Below, piece after piece: positions 8,380 to 19,433 of a stretch of 24,655 nt of DNA. Position 1 is the stretch's first letter, and the number at the start of each line of letters is the position of its first letter. Location of the stretch: positions 29,541 through 54,195 of the forward strand of contig DALO01000006.1 of assembly GCA_002496805.1 (NCBI GenBank). Reading direction: 5' to 3'. A program made the position numbers and the translations under genes. Below the pieces are notes generated by a model, which saw nothing but the letters and a program-made list of their open reading frames with translations, did no database searches and was not told where the DNA came from. This DNA is from Methanobacterium sp. UBA353. GTDB taxonomy: Archaea; Methanobacteriota; Methanobacteria; Methanobacteriales; Methanobacteriaceae.

Positions 8380-8414
8380 GAGTTTTTCAAAACTCTCCAA
8401 CTAGAAGATTGGAG
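8380..8414 (-). terminator. Tandem hairpins downstream of the CDGSH gene
   Basis: Two perfect small stems lie just past the stop of the minus-strand gene at 8423: CTCCAA/TTGGAG (8395-8414, 8-nt loop) and GAGTTTT/AAAACTC (8380-8395, 2-nt loop). They share a few bases, so they are alternative structures. A terminator or 3'-end stabiliser is plausible. Confidence 0.35.
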
Positions 8415-8422
8415 TTATATCT

Positions 8423-9157
8423 TCATTTTTCATCTAATCCCCATTTTTTTCTGAACTTTAATTTCAATTCTGAGCTCATCCAATGGCTGCCATCACAATA
8501 TGGTTTATTTTCGGATTTTCCACAACGACAGAGTGTAACCCTGTTTCGGGTTTCGTATTTTAGACCATCTGATGATTCAATCGTTATGCCACCCCTAACC
8601 CAGATTGGACCCGGACATTTCTTCTGTTGGTCGTGTATCAGGACTATTGAGGGTTTAAATTCTTTTTCAAATGGTTTTCCAGTTTTTTTATCCCACAGTA
8701 CCAGTCTTCCAGAGGGGCAAATCATGGCTTGTTGAATTGCTGTTTTTCTAGCTTCTGGAACATTAGATTGGGCAATTAGTTTCCGGATTCCACCGGATCG
8801 GAGGCAGAATCTTGAGTGATCACAAAATTCGTGAGCATCGGTTAATCTCAATTCAGGACCTTCGTATATTTCAGATCTTTCAATGTAAGGTATTTTACTG
8901 GCAGTTTCAGTGCCATCGAAGTTAACGTTGTCATGTTCACCATCACAGTATGGTTTATTCTTTGATGCGCCGCATCTGCAAAGAGTATAAGTATCTTTTA
9001 GAGGTAATTCTTTTTCATCAGTCAAGTCTTTAGTGTGCCCAGCTTCATCAGTGATAATTGTCTGCTCATATAAGGGAACACTGCCTGAAACAATGTAAGG
9101 CCCGTCTTTTACTATTTTAATCTTCATTTTATTCTCGGAAAGATCATCATCAGTCAT
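8423..9157 (-). CDS. Double-CDGSH iron-sulfur protein with central Cys-rich domain
   Basis: A 244-residue protein with two CDGSH [2Fe-2S] sites. Site 1 has ligands C60, C62, C71 and H75 in CRCGASKNKPYCDGEH; site 2 has C210, C212, C221 and H225 in CRCGKSENKPYCDGSH. Between them is a divergent ferredoxin-like region with C112, C118, C147 and C181 (FCDHSRFC, MICPSG). CDGSH sites use three Cys and one His and take part in redox or cluster transfer. Site 1 has Glu instead of the usual Ser/Ala/Thr before His. The order CDGSH - central Cys-rich domain - CDGSH occurs in prokaryotic homologues. It has its own transcription unit; GGGG lies 9 nt before the ATG. Partner unknown. Confidence 0.9.
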   Translation of the reverse strand: MTDDDLSENKMKIKIVKDGPYIVSGSVPLYEQTIITDEAGHTKDLTDEKELPLKDTYTLCRCGASKNKPYCDGEHDNVNFDGTETASKIPYIERSEIYEGPELRLTDAHEFCDHSRFCLRSGGIRKLIAQSNVPEARKTAIQQAMICPSGRLVLWDKKTGKPFEKEFKPSIVLIHDQQKKCPGPIWVRGGITIESSDGLKYETRNRVTLCRCGKSENKPYCDGSHWMSSELKLKFRKKWGLDEK

Positions 9158-9315
9158 TAAAATTTCCCCACTGAATTCGATTCGTACAGATTAACTTTTA
9201 GTAAATTAATTAATAATACTAATTTAATGATTACTGTGTGTAAACTGAACAATATACTAATATTAGAAATTAGATGAGTATATAATTTAGTGAAATAATG
9301 TATTAAAAAATAGTT

Positions 9316-9323
9316 GAGGAGGT
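9316..9323 (+). promoter_or_regulatory. Ribosome binding site pointing to a CTG start
   Basis: GAGGAGGT has ideal spacing (7 nt) only to CTG 9331; it is 55 nt away from the first ATG (9379). Confidence 0.55.
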
Positions 9324-9330
9324 TTTAGGG

Positions 9331-9900
9331 CTGTTTATAACAATATACGAATTAATTCCAGTTTTACTGATTCTTATCATGATAATTGCGTTTTCTATCC
9401 TCTGGCCCCTTGCCATTGGTGCAGCGTACTCTCCTTCATCACGGAAAGTGGTTCGAAAAATGTTGAATATGGCAGAAGTCACCCCTGAAGATCGAGTCTA
9501 TGATTTGGGATCAGGTGATGGTAGAATTGTTACAGAAGCAGTCCAAAGATATAATGCATTGGGAGTAGGAGTGGAGGCTGATCCTTTACGGGTGTTATGG
9601 TCCAAGGCAAATCTCCTTAAACTAGGATTACAGGGGCAGGTGAAAATTATTTGGGGAAACTTATTTCACCAGAATCTCAGCCAAGCCACAGTGGTGATCC
9701 TCTTTTTATGGGGGAGAACCAATGAAAAATTAAAGAAAAAACTCCAAGAAGAACTTAAACCCGGGACCAGGGTTGTGTCTTACATTTGGAAATTCAAAGG
9801 ATGGACTCCAAGTAAAGTGGATGAAAAGGAACGGATATATCTTTACATCATTGGTGAAAGTGATAAACCACTGAACAACAACACCAAAAAATATTCATAG
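9331..9900 (+). CDS. Membrane-anchored class I SAM-dependent methyltransferase, probable CTG start
   Basis: Rossmann-type methyltransferase: motif I is DLGSGDGRI, followed by an acidic residue closing strand 2 (GVEADP) and GQVKIIWGNLF as the motif III-like part. From the first ATG (9379) it is 173 residues, but the frame is open upstream, and a very strong ribosome site GAGGAGGT (9316-9323) is followed 7 nt later by CTG 9331 with no ATG, GTG or TTG. Starting there adds 16 residues that complete an N-terminal membrane helix (IPVLLILIMIIAFSILW). A separate unit with a T9 terminator at 9944. Substrate unknown. If CTG is not used, the start is 9379. Confidence 0.75.
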   Translation: MFITIYELIPVLLILIMIIAFSILWPLAIGAAYSPSSRKVVRKMLNMAEVTPEDRVYDLGSGDGRIVTEAVQRYNALGVGVEADPLRVLWSKANLLKLGLQGQVKIIWGNLFHQNLSQATVVILFLWGRTNEKLKKKLQEELKPGTRVVSYIWKFKGWTPSKVDEKERIYLYIIGESDKPLNNNTKKYS

Positions 9901-9943
9901 AATGATACTTCAATGATTTTAGCCTCAAGTAATTAATTGGAAC

Positions 9944-9952
9944 TTTTTTTTT
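9944..9952 (+). terminator. U-tract terminator after the methyltransferase
   Basis: Nine T start 44 nt after the stop at 9900, just before the convergent prenyltransferase gene ends at 9973. Confidence 0.5.
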
Positions 9953-9972
9953 ATCAGCTAATATTTTGTGGA

Positions 9973-10815
9973 TTAAACAGGGAATAATGTAGCTAAAAAT
10001 GGGGAACCAACAGCAAATGCTAAAAATATGATCCCCATCCCTATTTTGATTCTTTTAGAAATTTTCCGAGTGTTTTCCAGGGATTGATCTTTTAATATGG
10101 ATATTGCTCCTGATAAAAATATAATGATGGCAATTAGGAGGATTATTAAATAGTATATGTTGAATATTCCTAAAAAATAGAGTATTGGACTAGTTAAACT
10201 GGCAATGATCATGAAAAACCCGGCAATAATGGAAGAATTCCTTTTACCATATAAGATTGGTAAAGTTGTGGCTCCTTCCTTTTCATCACCCACCATGTCC
10301 TCCATATCCTTCACAATTTCCCGGGCCATGGTCATTAAAAAGGCATAAAATCCTAAATAAACAGAGACCATTATCTGGTCAACTGCAATTCCACCAAACA
10401 CGAAGCACAGCCCTGTTAAAAATGATATGGTTATGTTTCCAATCAGGCATTTTGTTTTCAGATCACGAGCATAGAATATCATTAAAATAGAGCTTAAAAA
10501 GGCAATAGTTCCTAGAAAAATATTTATTAGAAAGGCTATTAGTACTCCCACTGCAGATAGAGTAATTGAATAGATCAATGCTTTTTGGAGGGGGATTCTG
10601 CCCGATGGAATGGGACGTTCTGGTTTGTTAACTGCGTCAATTTTGTGATCGAAGTAGTCGTTTATACTGTTCCCAGCTCCGGTAACAATGAACACTGCCA
10701 CTGCCGCCATTGCAACCTCCAATGTGAATTTGCCACTTATTATTGCCATTAATAGAATGGCAATAACCGCCATTATGGCATTCCCTGGCCTCAATATTTC
10801 TATATAAGGATTCAT
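9973..10815 (-). CDS. Digeranylgeranylglyceryl phosphate synthase-like UbiA prenyltransferase
   Basis: Membrane prenyltransferase of the UbiA superfamily. The archaeal member of this type adds the second geranylgeranyl chain to geranylgeranylglyceryl phosphate in ether-lipid synthesis. Seen: the first Asp-rich motif NSINDYFDHKID (49-60) followed by NKPERPIPSG, the second motif REIVKDMEDMVGD (165-177), and about nine membrane helices in 280 residues, the usual length. GGTG lies 7 nt upstream of the ATG. A small two-helix membrane protein gene lies 84 nt upstream on the same strand. Other UbiA substrates cannot be excluded, but motif style and length fit the lipid enzyme. Confidence 0.88.
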   Translation of the reverse strand: MNPYIEILRPGNAIMAVIAILLMAIISGKFTLEVAMAAVAVFIVTGAGNSINDYFDHKIDAVNKPERPIPSGRIPLQKALIYSITLSAVGVLIAFLINIFLGTIAFLSSILMIFYARDLKTKCLIGNITISFLTGLCFVFGGIAVDQIMVSVYLGFYAFLMTMAREIVKDMEDMVGDEKEGATTLPILYGKRNSSIIAGFFMIIASLTSPILYFLGIFNIYYLIILLIAIIIFLSGAISILKDQSLENTRKISKRIKIGMGIIFLAFAVGSPFLATLFPV

Positions 10816-10899
10816 TATTTTGCACCCAGATCATTGGAAGATAAAAATATTTTGGTTTATAGTTTAAAACTAATATTCTAGCCAGTGTAATCGTTTTAT

Positions 10900-11193
10900 T
10901 TATTTAATTTCATCATGGTTTAAATTGTCAGGTTTTTTGGCTATTTTCTCCAATTTTTCCCTGCATTTGGCTAAGTTTCTTCTGATTAATAAGATTTTCA
11001 AGTAAAAATAAATGGCCAACACCAGTAGTACTAAAACCAGGATTAATAAAAATCCAGTTACAATTCCGGTTGCCATTGCCTGCCAGAGAATGGTAAACCC
11101 GTAAATAAGGTAAAAGAATGCTCCGATAGCTCCGATGATCACCGCCAGTACAATGACTATTTTCAAAGTTTTTTTAAGCTGTTCAGTTTCCAT
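10900..11193 (-). CDS. Small two-helix membrane protein
   Basis: A 97-residue protein with a short charged N-terminus, two long hydrophobic helices (about residues 10-33 and 40-70) and a basic, helical C-terminal tail (RRNLAKCREKLEKIAKK) likely to face the cytoplasm. No family recognised. GTGAG stands a few bases before the start. It precedes the UbiA gene on the same strand with an 84-nt gap, so cotranscription is possible but unproven. Confidence 0.6.
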   Translation of the reverse strand: METEQLKKTLKIVIVLAVIIGAIGAFFYLIYGFTILWQAMATGIVTGFLLILVLVLLVLAIYFYLKILLIRRNLAKCREKLEKIAKKPDNLNHDEIK

Positions 11194-11307
11194 ATTCTCA
11201 CTTTGACATATTTATAACAGAGTTTTATTATATAATTTTGCCTATAAAACATATTATAGAATCCATATGATCCATCCTTTGAATATCTCAGTGGTCTGTG
11301 AGTAAAA

Positions 11308-13971
<2,664 letters not shown>

Positions 13972-14046
13972 TCAATACTTAGATGATTTTAGTTTTTATA
14001 ACTGTTTTCCATGGAGTGTAGGTTTCATATAGGTAAATTTAGCCAC

Positions 14047-14853
14047 TCAAAAAACTCCCATCATCTTTAATGCTATGTAAATTAAGATTATAACAAAAAA
14101 GTGTCTTAACTTTTTTTCTGGTAATCTGTGAGCAGTTTGAACACCAACACGAGACATGGGAATGCTGGTAACAGTCAGAGCAACTAGCTGCACAATGTTA
14201 ATGTATCCGATAGAGTAGGATGGTAACCCTTCTGCAAATATGCCAGTGAATAGATAAGTTACAATTCCCCCCACTGATGCAAAAGCAATGAACGCCATTG
14301 ATGTGCCGATGGCCTTGCGTATTGGAAATTTAAGGAGTATATTAAGAATTGGCACCATTACCACACCCCCACCAATGCCCAGGAGTCCAGAGAGGTAACC
14401 TCCCACACAACCCCAGATGGAGTATGCGGACCTTGAATTAAATCGTTTTTCTCCAGATTCAGAATATTTGGATCCGAACATCCAAAAAGCACTGAATAAT
14501 GCCACGATGCCAAATATGAAACTTAATATTCTAACTGAGGCATGACTAGCAGTTAAAGCACCTAAAATACCGCCAAACAATCCAGATACTCCTAGAATTA
14601 TTGCCGGTTTAATTTGTACGGCACCACGTTTCCAATGCCCCAACGTACCATTTAAAGCAGTTGGGAAGATCACTGCCAAGCTGGTGGCAAAAGCCACTCT
14701 TAAAGCAGTGTCTGGATCAATACCCATTGAAGTGAGGAGAAAAAACTGGACAGGAACCATTATAAAACCACCCCCCACCCCCAGAAGACCAGAAGTAAAT
14801 CCTACAAATGCACCAGTAACTAAAAGAATTGTTAAATATGCCAATAACTCCAT
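14047..14853 (-). CDS. TauE/SafE-family membrane transporter
   Basis: A 268-residue protein with about eight membrane helices in two homologous halves. Each half opens with the family motif: GLLGVGGGFIMVP near residue 23 and GLLGIGGGVVMVPIL near residue 155. TauE/SafE proteins export sulfite, sulfonates or other organic anions; the substrate here is not readable. AGGGA lies upstream of the ATG at normal distance. Convergent with the U32 gene and divergent from the MutS-like gene. No associated sulfur genes are in the window. Confidence 0.88.
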   Translation of the reverse strand: MELLAYLTILLVTGAFVGFTSGLLGVGGGFIMVPVQFFLLTSMGIDPDTALRVAFATSLAVIFPTALNGTLGHWKRGAVQIKPAIILGVSGLFGGILGALTASHASVRILSFIFGIVALFSAFWMFGSKYSESGEKRFNSRSAYSIWGCVGGYLSGLLGIGGGVVMVPILNILLKFPIRKAIGTSMAFIAFASVGGIVTYLFTGIFAEGLPSYSIGYINIVQLVALTVTSIPMSRVGVQTAHRLPEKKLRHFFVIILIYIALKMMGVF

Positions 14854-15050
14854 AGAATCATTCCCTGATTAAAAACTGGTTCCTAATTATGAGATATATT
14901 GTTTTCGGTTACATGACAACTTAATCTTAGTTATTATTTTTTTTTATTCTAAAAAAATAGTTATAAATATAGATTTATTTTGAAGATATCAGACTTGGAA
15001 AAAGTTTTTCTAAATAAAATCTTTATATTCTAAGGAGGCATAGTAAATCA

Positions 15051-15137
15051 GTGCTAAAATACATAATATTTACAATAAATTATTTTCAGTCCAATATGCT
15101 GAATCTGATGAAAAGTACGGTGATAAATTGGATTTGA
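15051..15137 (+). CDS. Possible leader peptide overlapping the MutS-like start
   Basis: A 28-codon open frame begins at GTG 15051 and ends at TGA 15135-15137, overlapping the second candidate TTG (15134) of the MutS-like gene as TTGA. AAGGAGG at 15032-15038 lies 12 nt before the GTG, slightly far. The peptide would be hydrophobic and isoleucine-rich. Against it, a TATA-like CTTTATATT (15020-15028) would start transcription near 15050 and leave the GGAGG outside the mRNA. Low confidence. Confidence 0.2.
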   Translation: MLKYIIFTINYFQSNMLNLMKSTVINWI

Positions 15138-17023
15138 ATGATATTAAAGGTATAGGGGATAAGTTAGCCTCAAAAATCATCAACCATTTCGGAACTCAAG
15201 AAAAATTCTTTCAGGCGGCACGCAATTACGAAGTCTACCAACTAGCAAATATGGAAGGAATTAGCCAACGTCGTGCTGTGGAAATCATTAATACAGTTCT
15301 TGGAAAGCCTACTGAAGAATTTTTGAAAACAGAACGGGCCATCCAAATCTATGAGGAAATTATTCATTGCATTGTAACCTACGCCAATACAGAATATGCT
15401 AAAAACCGTATTTTACTCCTTAGTCCAGGTAAAGATGTGGAAAAGATTCAGGAAAACATGAGTTTAGTTATGGAAGCCAAAAAAATGGTGAACCATCTTC
15501 CCATCGATACTTTAAGAGGATTATTAAAAAATATTGACTATGCTGTGAATCCCAAACCAAAATATGATACTTCAAAGGCTATTTTAGTTGAATCCGATGA
15601 AGATTACTCCAATTTAATGGATCGTGGTCTTAACAAGCAAGCACAGATCTTAAGTATCCAGGAAGTTGGAAGTCTTGATGAGTTCGAACTGGTGGTTTAC
15701 GTATATCGAAATGGTATTCTGGAAATGGGTGAAACATCCAACATGGTTATGGTAGGTGCAGATGCTGAAGATCTGCAAATTGTCCCGGAAACTGTTTTAT
15801 CCTATTATTATGACAACAAGGTTCTTCTGGAAAATATATTGAAAATTAGAACAATACTCGGATGCGGATCTATTTTAGGGGAAGTTTTGAATATACTTGA
15901 CTCTCTTGAATCCTCCCGAATAAATGAAAAAGATTTTGACAGTGCAGTGAATCAGGCCAAAGATATTGCTGATGAGAAGCTGAAAGAAGCTATTAAAAAT
16001 GTGGATCTGTCAGGTGAAGAAGTTCTTGACCTTTTAAATAAGGATATGCCACCTAAGATTCAGGTTATTTTCGATGATATTTTAAAAGAAGCCATGGGTT
16101 ATATTAAAAAAAATACCGGAGTCGTTTTTGATCCTTTCATCCAGAAATATCCACTGGAGATAGACTTTCAAGAATTGGAAAGGGTGAAAAAGCAGGAAAC
16201 CGGGAAAAATCAGGTTAAATTCTTTGAAAAAGAAGTTAATGCTGCTGTTGAGCTTGGACAACTTAGAAGTGAGGTTGAATCTGAAATTCGGGAAATACTT
16301 GAATTTGATTATCAGTTCACGTTGGGCTGTTTTGCACATTATTATGATTTGCATGCGCCAATTATAGGTGATGGTTTTAATTTTAAAGAGGGTTTACATC
16401 TGAATTTAGCCCTTAAAGATTCTTCTAAGGTTCAGAGGATTAATTACTCCCTGAAATCTCCGAAAAATGTGGTTTTGCTCACTGGGGCCAATAGTGGAGG
16501 TAAAACCACTCTTTTGGAAACTCTGGCTCAGATCAGCATTATGAGTCAAATGGGGATGCCGGTCTGTGCCAAAGAGGCCAGTGTGAAACTAGTTGATGAG
16601 CTTTACTTTTTCAGCAAAAAGCGTTCTCTTGATGCTGGGGCGTTTGAATCATTCTTAAGTACATTTATGCCAATAGTTGTCAGAGATGAGGGAAAATTAA
16701 TACTTCTTGATGAATTGGAGGCAATTACAGAACTTGAAGCTGCTGTTAAAATCATTTCCAGTTTCATAAATTTCATACAAGATTCTAAATCCTTTGCAAT
16801 TATCGTGACCCATATGGCCCGGGAAATTCTTAAAAATACTGAGGTAAGGGTGGATGGTATCGAAGCTAAGGGATTGGATGATGAATATAACTTGATTGTG
16901 GACCGAACTCCCCGGATGAATTACTTTGCCCGCAGTACGCCGGAGTTGATTTTAAGGATGGTTTATGAGAGATCTGAGGGTAAGTTGAAGGATGTTTATG
17001 GAAAAATGTTGGAAAGGTTTTAG
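15128..17023 (+). CDS. MutS-family ATPase with N-terminal helix-hairpin-helix (archaeal MutS2-like)
   Basis: A 631-residue protein. Residues 1-60 form a helix-hairpin-helix DNA-binding unit (IKGIGDKLASKI, then MEGISQRRAVEII). A long helical core follows (about 65-440) with an acidic coiled segment, then the MutS ATPase: Walker A GANSGGKTT (453-461), the MutS-type QMGMPV segment, Walker B LILLDELE (524-531) and a VTH switch. It lacks the MutS mismatch-recognition domain and the MutS2 Smr tail, so classical mismatch repair is unlikely; branched-DNA or recombination control fits better (inference). No in-frame ATG exists near the N-terminus. GGTGAT (15119-15124) supports TTG 15128 or TTG 15134. 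Confidence 0.87.
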   Translation: MDLNDIKGIGDKLASKIINHFGTQEKFFQAARNYEVYQLANMEGISQRRAVEIINTVLGKPTEEFLKTERAIQIYEEIIHCIVTYANTEYAKNRILLLSPGKDVEKIQENMSLVMEAKKMVNHLPIDTLRGLLKNIDYAVNPKPKYDTSKAILVESDEDYSNLMDRGLNKQAQILSIQEVGSLDEFELVVYVYRNGILEMGETSNMVMVGADAEDLQIVPETVLSYYYDNKVLLENILKIRTILGCGSILGEVLNILDSLESSRINEKDFDSAVNQAKDIADEKLKEAIKNVDLSGEEVLDLLNKDMPPKIQVIFDDILKEAMGYIKKNTGVVFDPFIQKYPLEIDFQELERVKKQETGKNQVKFFEKEVNAAVELGQLRSEVESEIREILEFDYQFTLGCFAHYYDLHAPIIGDGFNFKEGLHLNLALKDSSKVQRINYSLKSPKNVVLLTGANSGGKTTLLETLAQISIMSQMGMPVCAKEASVKLVDELYFFSKKRSLDAGAFESFLSTFMPIVVRDEGKLILLDELEAITELEAAVKIISSFINFIQDSKSFAIIVTHMAREILKNTEVRVDGIEAKGLDDEYNLIVDRTPRMNYFARSTPELILRMVYERSEGKLKDVYGKMLERF

Positions 17024-17126
17024 GTTGGATAAATTTTTAACCCACCATAATCTCTTTTATTCCCTAAAAAAGACTTTTACATCATTATAAACTCATTAAT
17101 TAAGGTTTTCATTGGTTTGGTGGGAG

Positions 17127-17135
17127 TTTTTTTTT
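17127..17135 (+). terminator. U-tract terminator after the MutS-like gene
   Basis: Nine T follow a G-rich stretch about 100 nt after the stop at 17023 and well before the next start at 17279. Confidence 0.4.
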
Positions 17136-17278
17136 AGAGTTATATAGCTGGAAATTAATTGCCAGTAATTAAATCAGGAAAAGAACAATTATTATAATGA
17201 GGGATATTAAGTTTAGTGCCTGAATAATTCCATCAACCCCTCTTATCATCAATCCCAGATTGTGGGTGTGGTTATTGT

Positions 17279-18424
17279 ATGTTGGGTGATATAAATTCAA
17301 TAATGGATTTTGGCAAACAAGCCCAATACTTACGCGAAACAGACCAATCAGCTTACTGTCTCCTTAAAAGAATTTTCAAATTCGATTCACAAATCGGATA
17401 CCAAGTTATTCCTGATTCTTTCCAAAAGAAAGTATTAGATTACTTCGGAAGGCGTGATGCCTCGGGGAATATCATTGAACCTCTTGAAGAAGTAGTTGAA
17501 AGAATTGAAAAACAGAAAATAATTAAAATAACCAATAGATGGACTGGTGAAAGCACTCTTTTTAATTCTTTGAGGGCTGATCGGCCCGGGATTAAGGGAG
17601 CTGATCTTGAGAAAGAAAAAAAATATGTTCTCCAATTAATTCAAAAATCAGAAGAAGGATGTGATTTCTGCCAAGCAGAAAAATACACCCCTGAAGATGT
17701 TTTTGGACGAATAAAAGGTAAATATTCAATTACAGCTGCCAACATAGCAAAATATGATGTTTGGAGCAGTTTAGTTATATTTAAAGATCATAACCCCCTC
17801 AATTTCTCTTTGGATGAATTTGATGATTACCTTAAAACCAGTTTCACATGGTTTGAAGCTGTATACAATCACCACCCCCAATTTATATTCCCGTTTTTTA
17901 TCTGGAACTGCATGCCTCGTGCTGGAGCCTCCCAAATACATGGACACTGCCAGATGCTCATGAGTAAAGAGCCATATGGTGGTGTGGAAACTCTCATGAA
18001 AGCAGGCCATGATTATAAAAAAAAGGTTGGTGCTGATTATTTTAATGATCTTTACCAAGTCCACCATTCATTGGGACTTTCTCATGAAAATGAAGATACT
18101 CATTTTTTTGCCAATATCACACCTTTGAAAGAAAAAGAAGTTGTTATCATCTCTAAAAATCCATTTAAAGATTTCCAATCAAAAAAAACTATTTTTAAAA
18201 TTTTAAGGTGCTTCATTGATGTTATGGGAGTTTTTAGTTTCAATTTATCAATATCTTGCCCTTCTTTGAATAAAAAAGAAAAATTTCCCTATATAATTCG
18301 TATTGTGGACCGTGGAAGTCTCCTGAAATCCACGGCAGATATGGGTGGTATGGAACTTTATGGGAGTTCAGTAGTGGCAGACGACCCTTATAAAATAATT
18401 AACATCCTAAAAGATGTTTTTTAG
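17279..18424 (+). CDS. GalT-like sugar-1-phosphate nucleotidyltransferase (HIT superfamily)
   Basis: A 381-residue GalT-superfamily protein. Visible: a CDFC zinc-type pair (C128/C131), the segment NRWTGESTLFNSLRADRP (86-103) matching the uridylyltransferase substrate loop, and the catalytic HxHxQ as GASQIHGHCQ (216-225), with H223 the expected nucleotidylated His. In GalT the equivalent is HPHGQ. Family members transfer a nucleoside monophosphate between sugar phosphates or perform phosphorolysis of nucleotides; donor and acceptor are unknown here. The start is the least certain part: ATG 17279 and ATG 17303 both lie 12 or more nt after GGTG-type sites. It heads a five-gene same-strand sugar-phosphate cluster. 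Confidence 0.8.
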   Translation: MLGDINSIMDFGKQAQYLRETDQSAYCLLKRIFKFDSQIGYQVIPDSFQKKVLDYFGRRDASGNIIEPLEEVVERIEKQKIIKITNRWTGESTLFNSLRADRPGIKGADLEKEKKYVLQLIQKSEEGCDFCQAEKYTPEDVFGRIKGKYSITAANIAKYDVWSSLVIFKDHNPLNFSLDEFDDYLKTSFTWFEAVYNHHPQFIFPFFIWNCMPRAGASQIHGHCQMLMSKEPYGGVETLMKAGHDYKKKVGADYFNDLYQVHHSLGLSHENEDTHFFANITPLKEKEVVIISKNPFKDFQSKKTIFKILRCFIDVMGVFSFNLSISCPSLNKKEKFPYIIRIVDRGSLLKSTADMGGMELYGSSVVADDPYKIINILKDVF

Positions 18425-18432
18425 CAGAATAT

Positions 18433-18440
18433 GATATAAT
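18433..18440 (+). promoter_or_regulatory. TATA box of the OtsB-like gene
   Basis: GATATAAT is centred about 26 nt before 18462, giving a leader of about 40 nt that carries the strong ribosome site at 18490-18497. Confidence 0.4.
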
Positions 18441-18489
18441 GTTCATATTTACAGAGATATATGGGTCATTTCAGTTTTCAGGTGATTTT

Positions 18490-18497
18490 GGAGGTGA
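18490..18497 (+). promoter_or_regulatory. Ribosome binding site deciding a TTG start
   Basis: GGAGGTGA is a full anti-16S match 5 nt before TTG 18503. It overrides the in-frame ATG at 18461, which has no such site. Confidence 0.75.
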
Positions 18498-18502
18498 ATT
18501 CT

Positions 18503-19303
18503 TTGTCAAAATATCTTTTCGATAACCTCAAAGACCTTAAAACATTTAAAAATGATTTTAAAACAGTTATTGTGACGGATATTGATGGAACCATTAGTGA
18601 AATAGCCCCTACTCCAGAAAAAGCATTGGTCACAACAGTCATGCGAAATATGTTGGTTAAATTAAAGGAAAAATTCTCGATGGTGGTGGTGATTAGTGGC
18701 AGATCTGCCTTAAACGCCAGAGAAATGGTGGGAGTGGACGGACTTCTGTACGTAGGAAACCATGGAATGGAATTTCTAAAAGATGGTGAACTTTCCAGGC
18801 ATCCCGATGTAAAAAAATATATCCCAGTAATTAAGAAAACTGGTCAAAAACTTAAAACTGGAGATATTTCCAGTATGAACGGTCTGATATTTGAGGATAA
18901 AGGAATTTGTTACAGCATTCACTACCGTCTCTCCAACCCATCAGAAAATCCTAGGGAAAGAATATTAAAAACTCTCCATGGTTATCCTGAATGTAAAAAA
19001 TTAAATATTTCAGAAGGACGTCAGTTGGTGGAGCTTAAACCCCCAGTCAGTTGTGATAAAGGCACTATACTCCAAAATATAATTGAAAAATATGGTTTAG
19101 AAAAGATTATTTACTTAGGAGATGATATCACAGACTTAGATGCATTTGATAAACTCAAACGAATGCAAAATGAAGGAAAAATTAGAGGAGTAAGTATTTT
19201 GGTTCTATCCAGTGAAATACCATCCTACATTAAAGAAAAATCTACTTTTTTTGTTAATGGCGTAGATGAAGTGCTGAAATTCTTTCAATGGCTATTTAAC
19301 TAA
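18503..19303 (+). CDS. Trehalose-6-phosphate phosphatase-like HAD hydrolase (OtsB family)
   Basis: HAD-superfamily phosphatase of the trehalose-phosphatase type; it would remove the phosphate from a disaccharide or glycoside phosphate made by the GT20 enzyme at 22041. From TTG 18503 it has 266 residues. Motif I DIDGT has D26 (nucleophile) and D28; motif II is VISGRS with S65; the OtsB-specific GNHGME follows; motif III Lys lies in CDKGTIL and motif IV is GDDITD. Length fits OtsB. The start is set by GGAGGTGA just upstream. Substrate is inferred from the family and from the GT20 neighbour; another sugar phosphate is possible. Confidence 0.87.
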   Translation: MSKYLFDNLKDLKTFKNDFKTVIVTDIDGTISEIAPTPEKALVTTVMRNMLVKLKEKFSMVVVISGRSALNAREMVGVDGLLYVGNHGMEFLKDGELSRHPDVKKYIPVIKKTGQKLKTGDISSMNGLIFEDKGICYSIHYRLSNPSENPRERILKTLHGYPECKKLNISEGRQLVELKPPVSCDKGTILQNIIEKYGLEKIIYLGDDITDLDAFDKLKRMQNEGKIRGVSILVLSSEIPSYIKEKSTFFVNGVDEVLKFFQWLFN

Positions 19304-19339
19304 ATTAGCTGTTTTAATGCCTTAAAACATCAAACAAAC

Positions 19340-19356
19340 AGTGTTAAACACTTTTT
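19340..19356 (+). terminator. Hairpin plus T-tract after the OtsB-like gene
   Basis: AGTGT-TAA-ACACT is followed directly by TTTT. With the TATA box just downstream, it suggests the next gene has a separate transcript. Confidence 0.4.
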
Positions 19357-19364
19357 CACCACAC

Positions 19365-19375
19365 CATATATGTAT
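19365..19375 (+). promoter_or_regulatory. TATA box of the NDP-sugar pyrophosphorylase gene
   Basis: CATATATGTAT would place transcription near 19395, leaving a leader of about 40 nt that includes the hairpin at 19404-19423. Confidence 0.4.
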
Positions 19376-19403
19376 CATGAAAAACATAATAAAGGTGTAG
19401 AAG

Positions 19404-19423
19404 GAGCAATGCAAGGATTGCTC
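19404..19423 (+). promoter_or_regulatory. Hairpin directly before the ribosome site
   Basis: GAGCAAT and ATTGCTC form a perfect 7-bp stem with a 6-nt loop, ending one base before GTGAT (19424-19428), the ribosome site of ATG 19434. It could modulate initiation. A 7-codon frame (ATG 19409 to TAG) lies inside it. Confidence 0.35.
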
Positions 19424-19433
19424 GTGATATAGC

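Noticed and set aside
8325..8385. Box C/D guide RNA suggested by CTGA-gtgc-TGATGATGA at 8341-8357
   Set aside because: An internal D'/C'-like pair is present, but no good outer C box or terminal D (CTGA) box is found at guide distance; likely chance in a GATGAT run.
8409..8735. Plus-strand frame of 108 codons opposite the CDGSH gene
   Set aside because: It is the complement of clear CDGSH motifs with no independent start signal.
18461..18502. ATG 18461 as start of the OtsB-like protein
   Set aside because: It lacks a ribosome site, while GGAGGTGA sits 5 nt before TTG 18503, and the added 14 residues are not OtsB-like.
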